Positions 30,606 through 38,124 of a stretch of 38,124 bases of DNA are shown here, piece by piece. Each line of letters begins with the position of its first letter. Position 1 is the first letter of the stretch. A program made the translations under genes and the position numbers. Location: NCBI GenBank assembly GCA_025464005.1, contig JAODBO010000122.1, positions 1 to 38,124 on the forward strand. Direction: 5' to 3'. This stretch comes from Acidimicrobiaceae bacterium (GTDB lineage Bacteria > Actinomycetota > Acidimicrobiia > Acidimicrobiales > Bog-793). Under the pieces are notes generated by a model. It did not search any database. It was not told the DNA's origin and was given only the letters and a program-made list of their open reading frames with translations.

Positions 30606-31127
30606 GTGGACGACGGGACGAGACTTCTCCTCGAGGCCAGGGACGGCAGCAGACGTGCCCTGGCCGAGTTCGTCCGCGGCACCCAGCCCGCCGTCTGGCG
30701 CTTCTGCGCCCACCTCGTCGGCCGGGACGACGCCGACGACGCGACGCAGGAGACCTACATCGCGGCCTGGCGCGCCCTGCCTTCCTACCGCGGGGAGGCA
30801 TCGGCCCGGACCTGGCTGTTCGTGATCGCCCGGCGCAGTGCGGAACGCGTTGCGCGGCGCAGGCGACGCTGGCTCGAGCTGGCTGACCAGGCTCCGGGCC
30901 CCTCGGTCCCGACCCGTCCTGACAGCGCCGGCGAGATCGACGACCTCCTCGGCTCGCTCGACCTCGAGCGCCGGACGGCCCTCGTGCTCACCCAGGTCGT
31001 CGGGCTCTCCTACGTCGAGGCCGCCGCCGTGTGCGAATGCGCCGTCGGGACGATCCGGTCGCGTGTCGCGCGAGCACGCGAGCAGCTGCTCGATCGCGCA
31101 TCGCCCAGCCGCGAGGCGAGAGGCTAG
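30606..31127 (+). CDS. ECF RNA polymerase sigma factor (SigC-like)
   Basis: This 173-residue ECF sigma factor has region 2 at about 20-88 (QPAVWRFCAHLVGRDDADDA, then TQETYIAAWRALPSYRGEAS and RTWLFVIARR) and region 4 at about 116-163 (DLERRTALVLTQVVGLSYVE with a C-terminal GTIRSRVARAREQL). The wording of region 2 resembles actinobacterial SigC. GTG 30606 gives a standard length; longer in-frame starts would include the divergent promoter region. No anti-sigma gene is adjacent: the next gene, 10 nt on, is a LysE-type exporter that is probably co-transcribed. The stimulus is unknown. Confidence 0.93.
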   Translation: MDDGTRLLLEARDGSRRALAEFVRGTQPAVWRFCAHLVGRDDADDATQETYIAAWRALPSYRGEASARTWLFVIARRSAERVARRRRRWLELADQAPGPSVPTRPDSAGEIDDLLGSLDLERRTALVLTQVVGLSYVEAAAVCECAVGTIRSRVARAREQLLDRASPSREARG

Positions 31128-31137
31128 GCGGCGAGGG

Positions 31138-31758
31138 ATGCTCACTGCCTTCGCGACCTTCGTGGCCGCCTCGACGGTGATCGTGCTGTTCCCCGGGCCC
31201 GACACGCTCGTCGTGCTGCGCAGCCTCCTGGCCGGAGGCCGGCGCGTCGCTGCTTGGACGGCCGGAGGCGTCCTCACGGGCCTCGCGGTGTGGGTCGGCG
31301 CCGCGGCGCTCGGCCTCTCTACGTTGTTGCGCGCGAGCCACGACGGCTACCTCGCCCTCCGCATTGCCGGAGCCGTCTACCTCGTCACGCTCGGCGTGAG
31401 GTCCCTCGTGGCACGAGCGACCGGCGAGCCGACGCCCGATGCCGCTCGGAGTCGTCGCGGCGTGCTCGGCACCGGGTTCCGGGCAGGGCTCGTGACAGAT
31501 CTTCTCAACCCGAAGGTCGGCGTCTTCTTCGTCACGTTCTTGCCGGGCTTCGTGCCCCATGGCGAGCCGGTCGGTCTCGTGTCCGTCGCTCTCGGCGCGA
31601 TATTCGTGATCGAGACCGCCGTCTACTTCACCGTGATGATCCTCGCGTCTGAGCGCATCACTCGGGTGATGACGAGCCCGCGGGCCCGGCGACGCATCGA
31701 CCGGGTCACCGGCCTCGTCCTCGTCGGGTTCGGGCTCCGGCTCGCACTGGAGCGCTGA
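31138..31758 (+). CDS. LysE/RhtB-family amino-acid exporter
   Basis: This 206-residue membrane protein has about six hydrophobic spans. The family signature PGPDTLVVLRSLLAGGRRVA (19-38) is followed by a Gly-rich WTAGGVLTGLAVWVGAAALG, and the mid-protein GFRAGLVTDLLNPKVGVFFV corresponds to the conserved LNPK element. LysE/RhtB proteins export amino acids such as lysine, threonine or homoserine lactones; the substrate cannot be told. The ATG is preceded by GGCGAGGG and lies 10 nt after the sigma-factor stop, which suggests that the sigma gene and exporter form one unit. Confidence 0.92.
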   Translation: MLTAFATFVAASTVIVLFPGPDTLVVLRSLLAGGRRVAAWTAGGVLTGLAVWVGAAALGLSTLLRASHDGYLALRIAGAVYLVTLGVRSLVARATGEPTPDAARSRRGVLGTGFRAGLVTDLLNPKVGVFFVTFLPGFVPHGEPVGLVSVALGAIFVIETAVYFTVMILASERITRVMTSPRARRRIDRVTGLVLVGFGLRLALER

Positions 31759-31841
31759 GCAGGCACGGAGCCTCGGATCAGCACGCATCTGGCCGGCGAC
31801 TCGGCCCACGCGATCTCGGTGAACTCCGGATCTCGGATGTA

Positions 31842-31879
31842 CGACAAATGTCGATTTCAGGTGACGAACTAAGTAGAGT
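31842..31879 (+). promoter_or_regulatory. Candidate promoter/operator of the liv operon
   Basis: TAGAGT (31874-31879) is a plausible -10 box with a weak TCGATT 17 nt upstream. CGACAAATGTCG (31842-31853), a 5-2-5 inverted repeat, overlaps the -35 position and may bind a regulator. The predicted leader is about 50 nt long. Confidence 0.35.
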
Positions 31880-31890
31880 CTGGCCAGCGT

Positions 31891-31910
31891 CGCCGGTGAG
31901 GGGACCGGCG
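31891..31910 (+). promoter_or_regulatory. Hairpin in the liv operon leader
   Basis: CGCCGGT (31891-31897) and ACCGGCG (31904-31910) form a perfect 7-bp stem with a 6-nt loop, 13 nt before the AGGAGGA ribosome site of the binding-protein gene. It has no T run. It may stabilise the leader or be a regulator site. Confidence 0.35.
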
Positions 31911-31936
31911 CGTTTCACTCGACCAGGAGGAAGCGT

Positions 31937-33151
31937 ATGAAAAGATCAATCGCCAGAATTGGCGCGCCGGTCGCCGTCGCCGCATTGGCGCTTACCGCCA
32001 TGGGCGGCGCCGGTCTCGCGTCGGCAAGCACGTCGCATGCTTCCCAGCCGACCTACACCATCGCCTACGAGGGTCCGCTCTCTGGTGGCAACGCCCAGCT
32101 CGGCCTCAACATGAAGTTCGCCGTGCAGCTCGCGGTCAGCCAGGCCAATGCGGGCACGACCTTCGGCAAGCTTGCGTTCAAGCTGAAGTTCCTGGCGGCG
32201 GACGACGGCGGGTCGGCGACGCAGTCCCCGTCGACTGCTCAGTCGCTCATCGGCAACAAGTCGGTCATCGCCGTCGTGGGCCCGGCCTTCTCCGGAGCAA
32301 CGAAGGCCGCTGAGCCGCTGTTCCACGCCGCGAACCTCGCGACCGTGAGTCCCTCGGCGACCAACCCGGCGCTCGCGACCCAGGGATGGAGCAACTTCTT
32401 CCGTGTCGTCGCCGACGACAATGCCCAAGGACCCGGCGATGCCACCTACGCCGTCAAGAAGCTCGGTGCGAAGAAGATCTACACCGTCGATGACGCCAGC
32501 TCGTATGCGGTCGGGCTCGTCCAGGCGTTCGACCAGAAGGCGCAGCAGCTCGGCGCCACGGTCACGCACCAGGAGGCGCCCGGGACGACCCAGTGCCAGG
32601 CCGGCACCGGCAACGTGCAGCAGTACGGGGCACTTGCGACCCAGATCCAGTCGAGCCACGACCCGGTCACGTTCTACGCCGGTTACTACTGCGACTTCGC
32701 GCTGCTCGCGAAGGCGCTGAGGGCTGACGGATACAGCGGCCAGCTCCTCTCCGACGACGGCAGCCTCGACCCTCACTACGTGAGCGAGGCCGGGACGTCC
32801 GTGGCGAGCGGCACCGTGATCAGCTGCGCCTGCACGAACCTCACGAAGGCAAAGGCCGACACGACGTTCTCGAGCAAGTTCAAGAAGCTCGCCGGGTTCG
32901 CCGTCGGCACGTACTCCGCAGAGGCTTACGACGCGTCGAACACCATCATCGCCACGCTGAAGAAGCTGGGCACCGCTTCCATCAAGCGGTCGGCCGTGGT
33001 GAAGGGCCTTCACTCGATCGTCTACACGGGCCTCACGAAGACGGTGCACTTCCAGAAGAACGGCAACATCGCCGGCAGCACCGTCTACGAGTACAAGGTG
33101 GAGAACGGCAACATCGTCGAGCTCGGACCCGTCAACCAACTCGTCGGCTGA
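31937..33151 (+). CDS. Branched-chain amino-acid-type ABC substrate-binding protein (LivK-like)
   Basis: This 404-residue type I periplasmic-binding-fold protein has a signal peptide (MKRSIARIGAPVAVAALALT, cleavage near ASA). It lacks a lipobox cysteine. The mature part has YTIAYEGPLSGGNAQLGLNM, a VAVVGPAFSG-like motif (IAVVGPAFSGATKAAEPLFH) and NPALATQGWSNFFRVVADDN, all typical of LivJ/LivK and urea/amide-binding relatives. Four cysteines in the second half (TTQCQAG, YYCDF, ISCAC) may form disulfides. The ATG has AGGAGGA 6 nt upstream. It is the first gene of the five-gene liv operon. Ligand specificity (Leu/Ile/Val, other amino acids, urea) is not determined by sequence. Confidence 0.93.
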   Translation: MKRSIARIGAPVAVAALALTAMGGAGLASASTSHASQPTYTIAYEGPLSGGNAQLGLNMKFAVQLAVSQANAGTTFGKLAFKLKFLAADDGGSATQSPSTAQSLIGNKSVIAVVGPAFSGATKAAEPLFHAANLATVSPSATNPALATQGWSNFFRVVADDNAQGPGDATYAVKKLGAKKIYTVDDASSYAVGLVQAFDQKAQQLGATVTHQEAPGTTQCQAGTGNVQQYGALATQIQSSHDPVTFYAGYYCDFALLAKALRADGYSGQLLSDDGSLDPHYVSEAGTSVASGTVISCACTNLTKAKADTTFSSKFKKLAGFAVGTYSAEAYDASNTIIATLKKLGTASIKRSAVVKGLHSIVYTGLTKTVHFQKNGNIAGSTVYEYKVENGNIVELGPVNQLVG

Positions 33152-33183
33152 CGAAACGAGCTCCTTTCACGACTAGGCAGTAA

Positions 33184-33217
33184 CGTCGCCGGGCAGCCTC
33201 CGGGCTGCCCGGCGACG
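33184..33217 (+). promoter_or_regulatory. 15-bp GC-rich hairpin between livK-like and livH genes
   Basis: CGTCGCCGGGCAGCC (33184-33198) and its exact reverse complement (33203-33217) enclose the 4-nt loop TCCG. There is no T run, so full termination is unlikely. Position and strength fit an RNA element that protects the abundant binding-protein message and reduces expression of the permease genes. It accounts for most of the 106-nt gap. Confidence 0.75.
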
Positions 33218-33257
33218 CGCCACACGATTCCGGCACACCGACAACGGGGAACAGCCG

Positions 33258-34184
33258 ATGTGCTTTACGCAAAATTTCTGGAATCTCGTTGTCTCCGGGC
33301 TGTACGACGGATTTCTCTACGCGCTGATCGCGCTCGGGTACACCCTCGTCTACGGCGTGCTCCAGCTGATCAACTTCGCGCACAGTGAAGTGTTCATGAG
33401 CGGCGGGTTCGCCAGCTATTTCATCCTCCACGCGCTCGTCGGCACCAATCAGCCGACGGGCCTCGCATCGGTCGGCTACGTCGCGCTCGGCGTCCTCGGA
33501 GGCGGCGCGGGCGGCGCGGCGATCGCGTTCCTGCTCGAGCGCGTCGCCTACCGACCGCTACGCCGGCGCAACGCGCCGAGACTGGCGTTCCTCATCAGCG
33601 CGATCGGGGCCTCGTACTTCCTCTACAACCTGGCGGGCAAGGAGTTCGGCCGCAACGCGCTCGAGATCCCGACGCTGTTCACCAACGGCCCCGTCTTCTC
33701 GGTATTCGGGGCCACCGTGCAGACGATCTACGTGGTCACCGCCATCGCAGCCTTGATCATGCTCGTCATCGTGGACCGGGTCGTCGCGATGACCCGCCTC
33801 GGCAAAGGCATCCGAGCCGTCGCCCAGGACGCCGAGACGGCGAGCCTCATGGGCGTGCCCATCGATCGCGTCATCTCCCAGACCTTCATCATCGGCGGCC
33901 TGCTCGGTGGCGCCGCCGGCTTCCTCTTCGGGCTGAACGCCGGCGTGATCTTCACGATGGGGTTCACCCCGGCACTCAAGGCCTTCACCGCGGCGGTGCT
34001 CGGCGGGATCGGCAACATCCGCGGCGCCGTGCTCGGCGGGCTGCTGCTCGGCATCGTCGAGAACCTCGGCGTCGCCTGCACCCAGGCGTCGTGGCGCGAC
34101 GTCGTCGCTTTCGGGATCCTCGTGCTCGTGCTGCTCATCCGGCCGACGGGCCTGCTCGGCGAGCAGCTCGGGCGGGCGGCGTGA
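33258..34184 (+). CDS. livH: Branched-chain amino-acid ABC transporter permease LivH
   Basis: This 308-residue permease has about eight spans. Family motifs are SGLYDGFLYALIALGYTLVY and GVLQLINFAHSEVFMSGGFA near the N-terminus. In the C-terminal half GIRAVAQDAETASLMGVPID is the cytoplasmic coupling loop, followed by GFTPALKAFTAAVLGGIGNI. The ATG is preceded by GGGGA 7-8 nt upstream. The stop overlaps the GTG start of livM (GTGA, 34181-34184), so the two pore subunits are translated together. Confidence 0.95.
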   Translation: MCFTQNFWNLVVSGLYDGFLYALIALGYTLVYGVLQLINFAHSEVFMSGGFASYFILHALVGTNQPTGLASVGYVALGVLGGGAGGAAIAFLLERVAYRPLRRRNAPRLAFLISAIGASYFLYNLAGKEFGRNALEIPTLFTNGPVFSVFGATVQTIYVVTAIAALIMLVIVDRVVAMTRLGKGIRAVAQDAETASLMGVPIDRVISQTFIIGGLLGGAAGFLFGLNAGVIFTMGFTPALKAFTAAVLGGIGNIRGAVLGGLLLGIVENLGVACTQASWRDVVAFGILVLVLLIRPTGLLGEQLGRAA

Positions 34185-35521
34185 GCACCGTGCGAGCCCC
34201 GACGCCGTTGCTGCGGCGCCTCTGGCTGAGTACCGACGCCCGTCGCCTGGCCGCGTGCGTGGCTGGTGGCCTGGTGCTCGCGGTGATGACCGGGCCCGAA
34301 GGCAGCGGCACTGCTCCCACGTCCGGCTTCACCGGGTCGCTCGGCAACTCGCGGGTCATCGGCTTCGTCGTCTTCGGCGTCGTGCTGTGGCTGCTCATGA
34401 CCGCTCGCCAGCGCTACGGGACCGAGATCCGCGCCGTCAGCGACCGGTTGAGCGCCGCTCCGCGGCGCCTGCTCCCGGACAAGCGGGTCCGGGGGGTCTT
34501 CTACCTCGTGCTGCTCGGGATCGCGATCGGCTACCCGACCGTGCTCAACGGCTTCTGGCAGGAGGTGCTCGTCGACCAGATCGGCGTCTACGTCCTGCTC
34601 GCGCTCGGCCTCAATGTCGTCGTGGGCTACGCCGGGCTGCTCGATCTCGGTTACATCGCCTTCTACGCGATCGGCGCCTACTCGGCCGCCTACTGGACCG
34701 GCGCGCTGCCCGTGCACCCGCTGTTCCACCTCAACGCGTTCTACGCGATCCCGCTCGCGGTTCTCGCGGCGATGCTCGCGGGCGTCATCCTCGGCGCCCC
34801 GACGCTTCGCCTACGCGGCGACTACCTCGCCATCGTCACGCTCGGCTTCGGTGAGATCATCGAGATCGTCGCGAACAACCTCCAGGGCGTCACGGGGGGT
34901 GCCCAGGGGGTGATCGGCATCCCGCACTTCTCGATCCATTTCCTCGGCGTCGTCTACCACTGGGGTCTCGGCTCGCTCCCCTACTACTACCTGCTCCTCG
35001 GGTTCATCGTCGTCGTGCTCATCGCGTTCCACTTCCTCGAGAACTCCCGCGTCGGACGCGCGTGGGTCGCGATCCGCGAGGATGAGGTGGCAGCTGAGTC
35101 CTCGGGGATCAACGTGTTGAAGTACAAGGTCATGGCGTTCGCGATCGGTGCCTCGACCTCGGGCCTCGCCGGAATGGTCGAGGCGAGCAAGATCGGTTTC
35201 GTCGAGCCGGGCGACTTCACCGTCCAGCTCTCGATCCTCATCCTCGTGCTCGTAATCTTCGGCGGGATGGGGTCGCTTCCGGGAGCGGTGATCGGGGCCG
35301 CAGTGCTCCAGTTCCTCCCGCAATACCTGCGGGTCCATCCGCTGTTCGGCTTCCAGCAGCAGGACCTCTACCTCTACCTCGGCGCGATCCTCGTCGTCAT
35401 GATGATCTTCCGGCCCGTGGGCGTCTTCCCCTCGCGGCGCCGCAAGCGCGAACTCGGGCTCGCCGAGCATGGGGTCGGCAGTGCCGACGCCATGGAGAGC
35501 ACGACGGGGCCGATCTCCTGA
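34181..35521 (+). CDS. livM: Branched-chain amino-acid ABC transporter permease LivM, with N-terminal extension
   Basis: This 446-residue protein is longer than a typical LivM core. Residues 1-100 hold two extra membrane segments (LAACVAGGLVLAVMTGP; VIGFVVFGVVLWLLMT) and a charged linker, as in some proteobacterial LivM proteins. The core follows with VYVLLALGLNVVVGYAGLLD, LGYIAFYAIGAYSAAYWTG and the cytoplasmic loop SRVGRAWVAIREDEVAAESS, then INVLKYKVMAFAIGASTSGL. The C-terminus ends in a basic RRRKRELG plus an acidic tail. The GTG at 34181 overlaps the livH stop. It pairs with LivH to form the pore. Confidence 0.94.
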   Translation: MSTVRAPTPLLRRLWLSTDARRLAACVAGGLVLAVMTGPEGSGTAPTSGFTGSLGNSRVIGFVVFGVVLWLLMTARQRYGTEIRAVSDRLSAAPRRLLPDKRVRGVFYLVLLGIAIGYPTVLNGFWQEVLVDQIGVYVLLALGLNVVVGYAGLLDLGYIAFYAIGAYSAAYWTGALPVHPLFHLNAFYAIPLAVLAAMLAGVILGAPTLRLRGDYLAIVTLGFGEIIEIVANNLQGVTGGAQGVIGIPHFSIHFLGVVYHWGLGSLPYYYLLLGFIVVVLIAFHFLENSRVGRAWVAIREDEVAAESSGINVLKYKVMAFAIGASTSGLAGMVEASKIGFVEPGDFTVQLSILILVLVIFGGMGSLPGAVIGAAVLQFLPQYLRVHPLFGFQQQDLYLYLGAILVVMMIFRPVGVFPSRRRKRELGLAEHGVGSADAMESTTGPIS

Positions 35522-35529
35522 GCGCGCCC

Positions 35530-36438
35530 ATGGTGCCCACCGCCACTGCGTCCGACCCGATCGTCCAGGTCGAGGCGATAACGCTTCGATTCGGCGGGTT
35601 GACGAGCTTGTCGGACGTCTCGCTGACCCAACAGCGCGGGGAGATTCTGGCGGTTATCGGACCTAACGGCGCCGGAAAGACCTCGCTTTTCAACTGCCTG
35701 ACCGGCGTGTACCACCCCCAAGAGGGCAACATCACCTTCCACGACGACCACGGCAAGTCCGTCGAGATCGTCGGTCCGAAGCCTCGTTTCGCCGGCCTCG
35801 GCGGCAAGTCGCACGTCCGCAACCACGGGCGCAAGCCGCACCAGGTCAATCGCGCCGGCATCGCCCGGACGTTCCAGACGAGCCGGCTGTTCAACGCGCT
35901 CACCGCCTTCGAGAACGTGAAGATCGGCGTGGAGTCCCGCATGCATACCGGACCGATCGGCGCGATGCTCCGCCTGCCTCGCACCCGGCACGAGGACCGC
36001 GAGAGCGACGCGCGCGCCTCCGAGCTGCTCGAGTTCGTCGGATTGCGCGAGCGGGCCAACGACATCGCCAGCTCGCTGCCGTACGGCGACCGCCGGCGTC
36101 TCGAGATCGCCCGGGCGCTCGGCACCTCGCCTCAGCTCCTGCTGCTCGACGAGCCCGCCGCAGGGACCAACCCCGCGGAGAAGAACGAGCTCGTGCGCTT
36201 GATCCGCAAGGTCAACGACGAGCGCGGCGTCAGCGTGCTGCTCATTGAGCACGACATGGGTCTCGTCATGACGCTCGCCGACCGGATCGTCGTGCTCAAC
36301 TTCGGCCAGGTGATCGCCTCGGGCGTCCCCGCAGAGGTCCAGCAGAACCCGGCGGTCATCGAGGCGTACCTCGGTGCGCCCGACCCCGAGGACGCGTACG
36401 ACACCTCGGGTCCGGCCGAGGACGGGCCCGAGAAGTGA
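35530..36438 (+). CDS. livG: Branched-chain amino-acid ABC transporter ATPase LivG
   Basis: This 302-residue ABC ATPase has Walker A GPNGAGKT (44-51), NRAGIARTFQTSRLF as the LivG-type Q-loop region, the signature LPYGDRRRLEIARAL (family form of LSGG), Walker B LLLLDEPAAG and the H-loop in LLIEHDMG. Between Walker A and the Q-loop is a basic, Gly/His-rich insertion about 20 residues longer than in E. coli LivG (KPRFAGLGGKSHVRNHGRKP). The C-terminus ends in an acidic tail (APDPEDAYDTSGPAEDGPEK). The start is 8 nt after livM, and its stop overlaps the livF start. Confidence 0.94.
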   Translation: MVPTATASDPIVQVEAITLRFGGLTSLSDVSLTQQRGEILAVIGPNGAGKTSLFNCLTGVYHPQEGNITFHDDHGKSVEIVGPKPRFAGLGGKSHVRNHGRKPHQVNRAGIARTFQTSRLFNALTAFENVKIGVESRMHTGPIGAMLRLPRTRHEDRESDARASELLEFVGLRERANDIASSLPYGDRRRLEIARALGTSPQLLLLDEPAAGTNPAEKNELVRLIRKVNDERGVSVLLIEHDMGLVMTLADRIVVLNFGQVIASGVPAEVQQNPAVIEAYLGAPDPEDAYDTSGPAEDGPEK

Positions 36439-37166
36439 CTGGCGCCATGTTGCTCCAGCTCGCCGACCTCGAGGTCCGCTACGGGACCATCCCCGCGCTG
36501 AAAGGCATCACCCTCGACGTGGGCGACGGCGAGATCGTGACGCTGCTCGGGGCGAACGGTGCCGGCAAGACGACGACGTTGCGCACCATCTCCGGCCTGC
36601 AGCGAGCCTGGCGGGGCACGATCACCTTCGCCGGCACGGACCTCGGTCACATGGCGCCGCACGAGGTGATGGCCCTCGGCATCGGCCACGTCCCCGAGGG
36701 CCGGAGGATCTTCCCCCGCATGACCGTTCTCGAGAACCTCGAGATGGGCGCCTATCGCCGCCGCGGGAGCATCCGCCCGGACCTCGACCGGGTGTTCGGC
36801 CTATTCCCCGTCCTCGGCGAGCGGCGCAAGCAAGCCGGCGGCACGCTGTCGGGCGGTGAGCAGCAGATGCTCGCCATCGCTCGCTCCTTGATGGGCCAGC
36901 CCCGGCTGCTGCTGCTCGACGAGCCGTCGATGGGTCTGGCGCCGCTCATCGTCCGGGACATCTTCGCCATCATCCGTCAGATCCGTGCCGACGGCACGAC
37001 GATCCTGCTCGTCGAGCAGAACGCCACCCAGGCGCTCCGCCTAGCGGACCGGGGTTATGTGATGGAGAACGGCGTGATCGTGATGACCGACCGGGCCGAG
37101 CAGCTGCTACGCGACCCGAGGGTCCGTGCCGCGTACCTCGGCGAGACGGCGGGCGCCGGCGGCTGA
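36435..37166 (+). CDS. livF: Branched-chain amino-acid ABC transporter ATPase LivF
   Basis: This 243-residue ABC ATPase has Walker A GANGAGKT (39-46), the LivF hallmark HVPEGRRIFPRMTVLENL (85-102), signature LSGGEQQML (138-146), Walker B LLLLDEPSMGLAP (158-170) and the H-loop position carried by LLVEQNA, in which glutamine replaces histidine as is usual in LivF. GTG 36435 overlaps the livG stop (GTGA); ATG 36447 is an alternative. It is the last gene of the liv operon and converges on the next gene with 13 nt between stops. Confidence 0.95.
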   Translation: MTGAMLLQLADLEVRYGTIPALKGITLDVGDGEIVTLLGANGAGKTTTLRTISGLQRAWRGTITFAGTDLGHMAPHEVMALGIGHVPEGRRIFPRMTVLENLEMGAYRRRGSIRPDLDRVFGLFPVLGERRKQAGGTLSGGEQQMLAIARSLMGQPRLLLLDEPSMGLAPLIVRDIFAIIRQIRADGTTILLVEQNATQALRLADRGYVMENGVIVMTDRAEQLLRDPRVRAAYLGETAGAGG

Positions 37167-37179
37167 GCCGCTCGGACGG

Positions 37180-37761
37180 TCATACGACCGGGGCGAGAAA
37201 TGGCGTGAGGTCTCCGATCCAGTCGAGGCAGACCTCCGCCGGCGACCAGTCACGAGCCACGACCGTCACCTCGACGGCTCGCTCCTCGATCGACGACCGG
37301 GCGGCCCCACGACGGGGCGCCTCGGGGCTCGACGCGCTGAGGCGCACGGCCCACCGCGCGTCGCCGGCACCGAGCTGGCAGTGCACCCGGCACGGACGAT
37401 CGTCGAGGAACACGGGCCGATCGTCGATGCGGATCGGCGCGCTCCCACCCCTGGCGGGCGGCAGCTGGCGGGCGAGGACCTCGGCCAGGTCCACGGGGGA
37501 TCGCCGTACGCGGGCGCCAGGAAGCCGCCACGAGGTGGTGACCCGCACCTGGCTGCCACTCGCGACGCCGACCGCGCCGTAGACGACCTCGACGCTCGTC
37601 GGCAACCTGTCCAGGAACACGGCGTCTCCGAGCACCGCCGGGGCGAGCTCGTGGCGGGCGAGCCCGACGACGCTCATCGCGCCGGCGAGGAGCGCCTCCT
37701 CGAGCGAGGCGCGCATCGTCGACACCCCGAGCCCGATGGATCGTCGCCTCGTCCAGACCAT
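37180..37761 (-). CDS. Protein of unknown function
   Basis: This 193-residue soluble protein has an N-terminal half with a helix (MRASLEEALLAGAMSVVGLA) followed by beta-type segments (SVEVVYGAVGVASGSQVRVT; RPVFLDDRPCRVHCQLGAGD) and a C-terminal VEVTVVARDWSPAEVCLDWI. No signal peptide or membrane segment is seen and I recognise no family. The frame has strongly GC-biased third positions like its neighbours, supporting coding. ATG 37761 lacks a strong ribosome site. It converges on livF; the 165-nt gap to the methyltransferase gene holds nothing recognisable. Confidence 0.65.
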   Translation of the reverse strand: MVWTRRRSIGLGVSTMRASLEEALLAGAMSVVGLARHELAPAVLGDAVFLDRLPTSVEVVYGAVGVASGSQVRVTTSWRLPGARVRRSPVDLAEVLARQLPPARGGSAPIRIDDRPVFLDDRPCRVHCQLGAGDARWAVRLSASSPEAPRRGAARSSIEERAVEVTVVARDWSPAEVCLDWIGDLTPFLAPVV

Positions 37762-37926
37762 GTGCCGCCCATCAAGAGTCGTCGGTGAGTGCAGTGAGTC
37801 TCTAGCCGACCACCGACCGCGTCAAGCGCGATCTCGCGCAGGTGCCCTCCGCGAGCGCTCGAACTCGAGATTCGGGTCGGTGAACGTCAACCGCCAGGTG
37901 CGGGTCGTCACCGTATGCTCTCCCAG

Positions 37927-38124
37927 ATGAGCGATGCTCATTCGTCGAACGACCCGCACCAACACAACCCGTGGCTGACCGGTGAGCAGGACCGGGGCGC
38001 CGCCTATGACCGTCGATTCGAGAGGCTGGCCGAGAGCGGCCACGCGGTCCTCGGTGAGGCGGATCTCGTCGCCGGCATCGGCCCACGATCGTTCCTCGAC
38101 GCAGGTTGCGGAACCGGACGAGTC
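37927..38124 (+). CDS. Class I SAM-dependent methyltransferase, N-terminal fragment
   Basis: The first 66 residues of a protein cut by the right window edge are visible. The N-terminus (MSDAHSSNDPHQHNPWLTGE) is polar and His-rich. A helix with AAYDRRFERLAESG follows, and then methyltransferase motif I, FLDAGCGTGRV (56-66), which binds S-adenosylmethionine. The start is an ATG with TATGCT 6 nt upstream, so a leaderless transcript is possible. The substrate cannot be told from this part. Confidence 0.8.
   Translation, partial: MSDAHSSNDPHQHNPWLTGEQDRGAAYDRRFERLAESGHAVLGEADLVAGIGPRSFLDAGCGTGRV

Noticed and set aside
31946..33139. 397-residue open frame antisense to the LivK-like gene
   Set aside because: It mirrors the GC-biased third positions of a well-recognised gene; its Arg/Val/Leu/Asp-rich composition has no domain signature.
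33728..34729. 333-residue frame antisense to livH and livM
   Set aside because: Shadow of membrane-protein genes; Arg/Ser/Pro-rich with no domain.
35374..36252. 292-residue frame antisense to livM and livG
   Set aside because: Shadow of two well-recognised transporter genes.
37177..37190. CGGTC/GACCG stem as a bidirectional terminator between livF and the unknown gene
   Set aside because: Only 5 bp, overlaps the stop codon region of the unknown gene and lacks a T tract.

Overview
The window is high-GC, gene-dense bacterial DNA. Frequent GTG starts, many 4-nt ATGA/GTGA stop-start overlaps, several probably leaderless starts, an SmtB-Zur gene pair like that of mycobacteria and a SigC-like ECF sigma factor suggest an actinobacterium. 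An Acidimicrobiia-like soil or water organism is my guess; no rRNA or tRNA is present to test it. I see no integrase, transposase, CRISPR array or replication origin.

Layout. 1-4813: cut membrane protein, secreted Kelch protein, DUF2795-like protein, ClC chloride channel with a divergent GntR/HutC regulator, and a DinB-type maleylpyruvate isomerase-like protein. 4830-9971: a compact zinc island. An uptake operon on the minus strand (binding protein, ATPase, two permeases) diverges from a plus-strand operon holding an SmtB/ArsR zinc sensor, a protein that is 28% histidine, a Fur/Zur regulator and a second His-rich protein. 9994-13189: TetR, DUF1003 protein, secreted protein, PEBP-family protein and a STAS protein.

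13238-24821: a carbohydrate island. One long minus-strand operon encodes a sugar-binding protein, two permeases, a GH42 beta-galactosidase, two Gfo/Idh/MocA oxidoreductases and two aldo/keto reductases, facing a divergent LacI regulator across a 735-nt gap rich in inverted repeats. Parts of it are visibly less GC-rich than the flanks, so it may have been acquired. It has no ATPase gene of its own. 24880-31758: small membrane proteins, a membrane-anchored protein with HxHxH and WLHVH motifs, a Ser/Gly/Ile nonapeptide-repeat protein, UspA, MarR, an FUSC transporter, an ECF sigma factor and a LysE-family exporter. 31937-37166: a complete branched-chain amino-acid (Liv-type) ABC operon in the order K-H-M-G-F. 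The right end holds an unknown protein and the start of a SAM methyltransferase.

The most interesting system is the zinc island. The SmtB-like protein keeps the full alpha-5 zinc site and its predicted operator fills its own promoter. Zinc excess should therefore switch on both the His-rich proteins (possible zinc buffers) and Zur (expected to shut uptake). The second most interesting is the sugar operon, with a GH42, paired redox enzymes, a Gfo/Idh protein lacking the usual catalytic lysine and very strong RNA hairpins at the start of its first permease gene.
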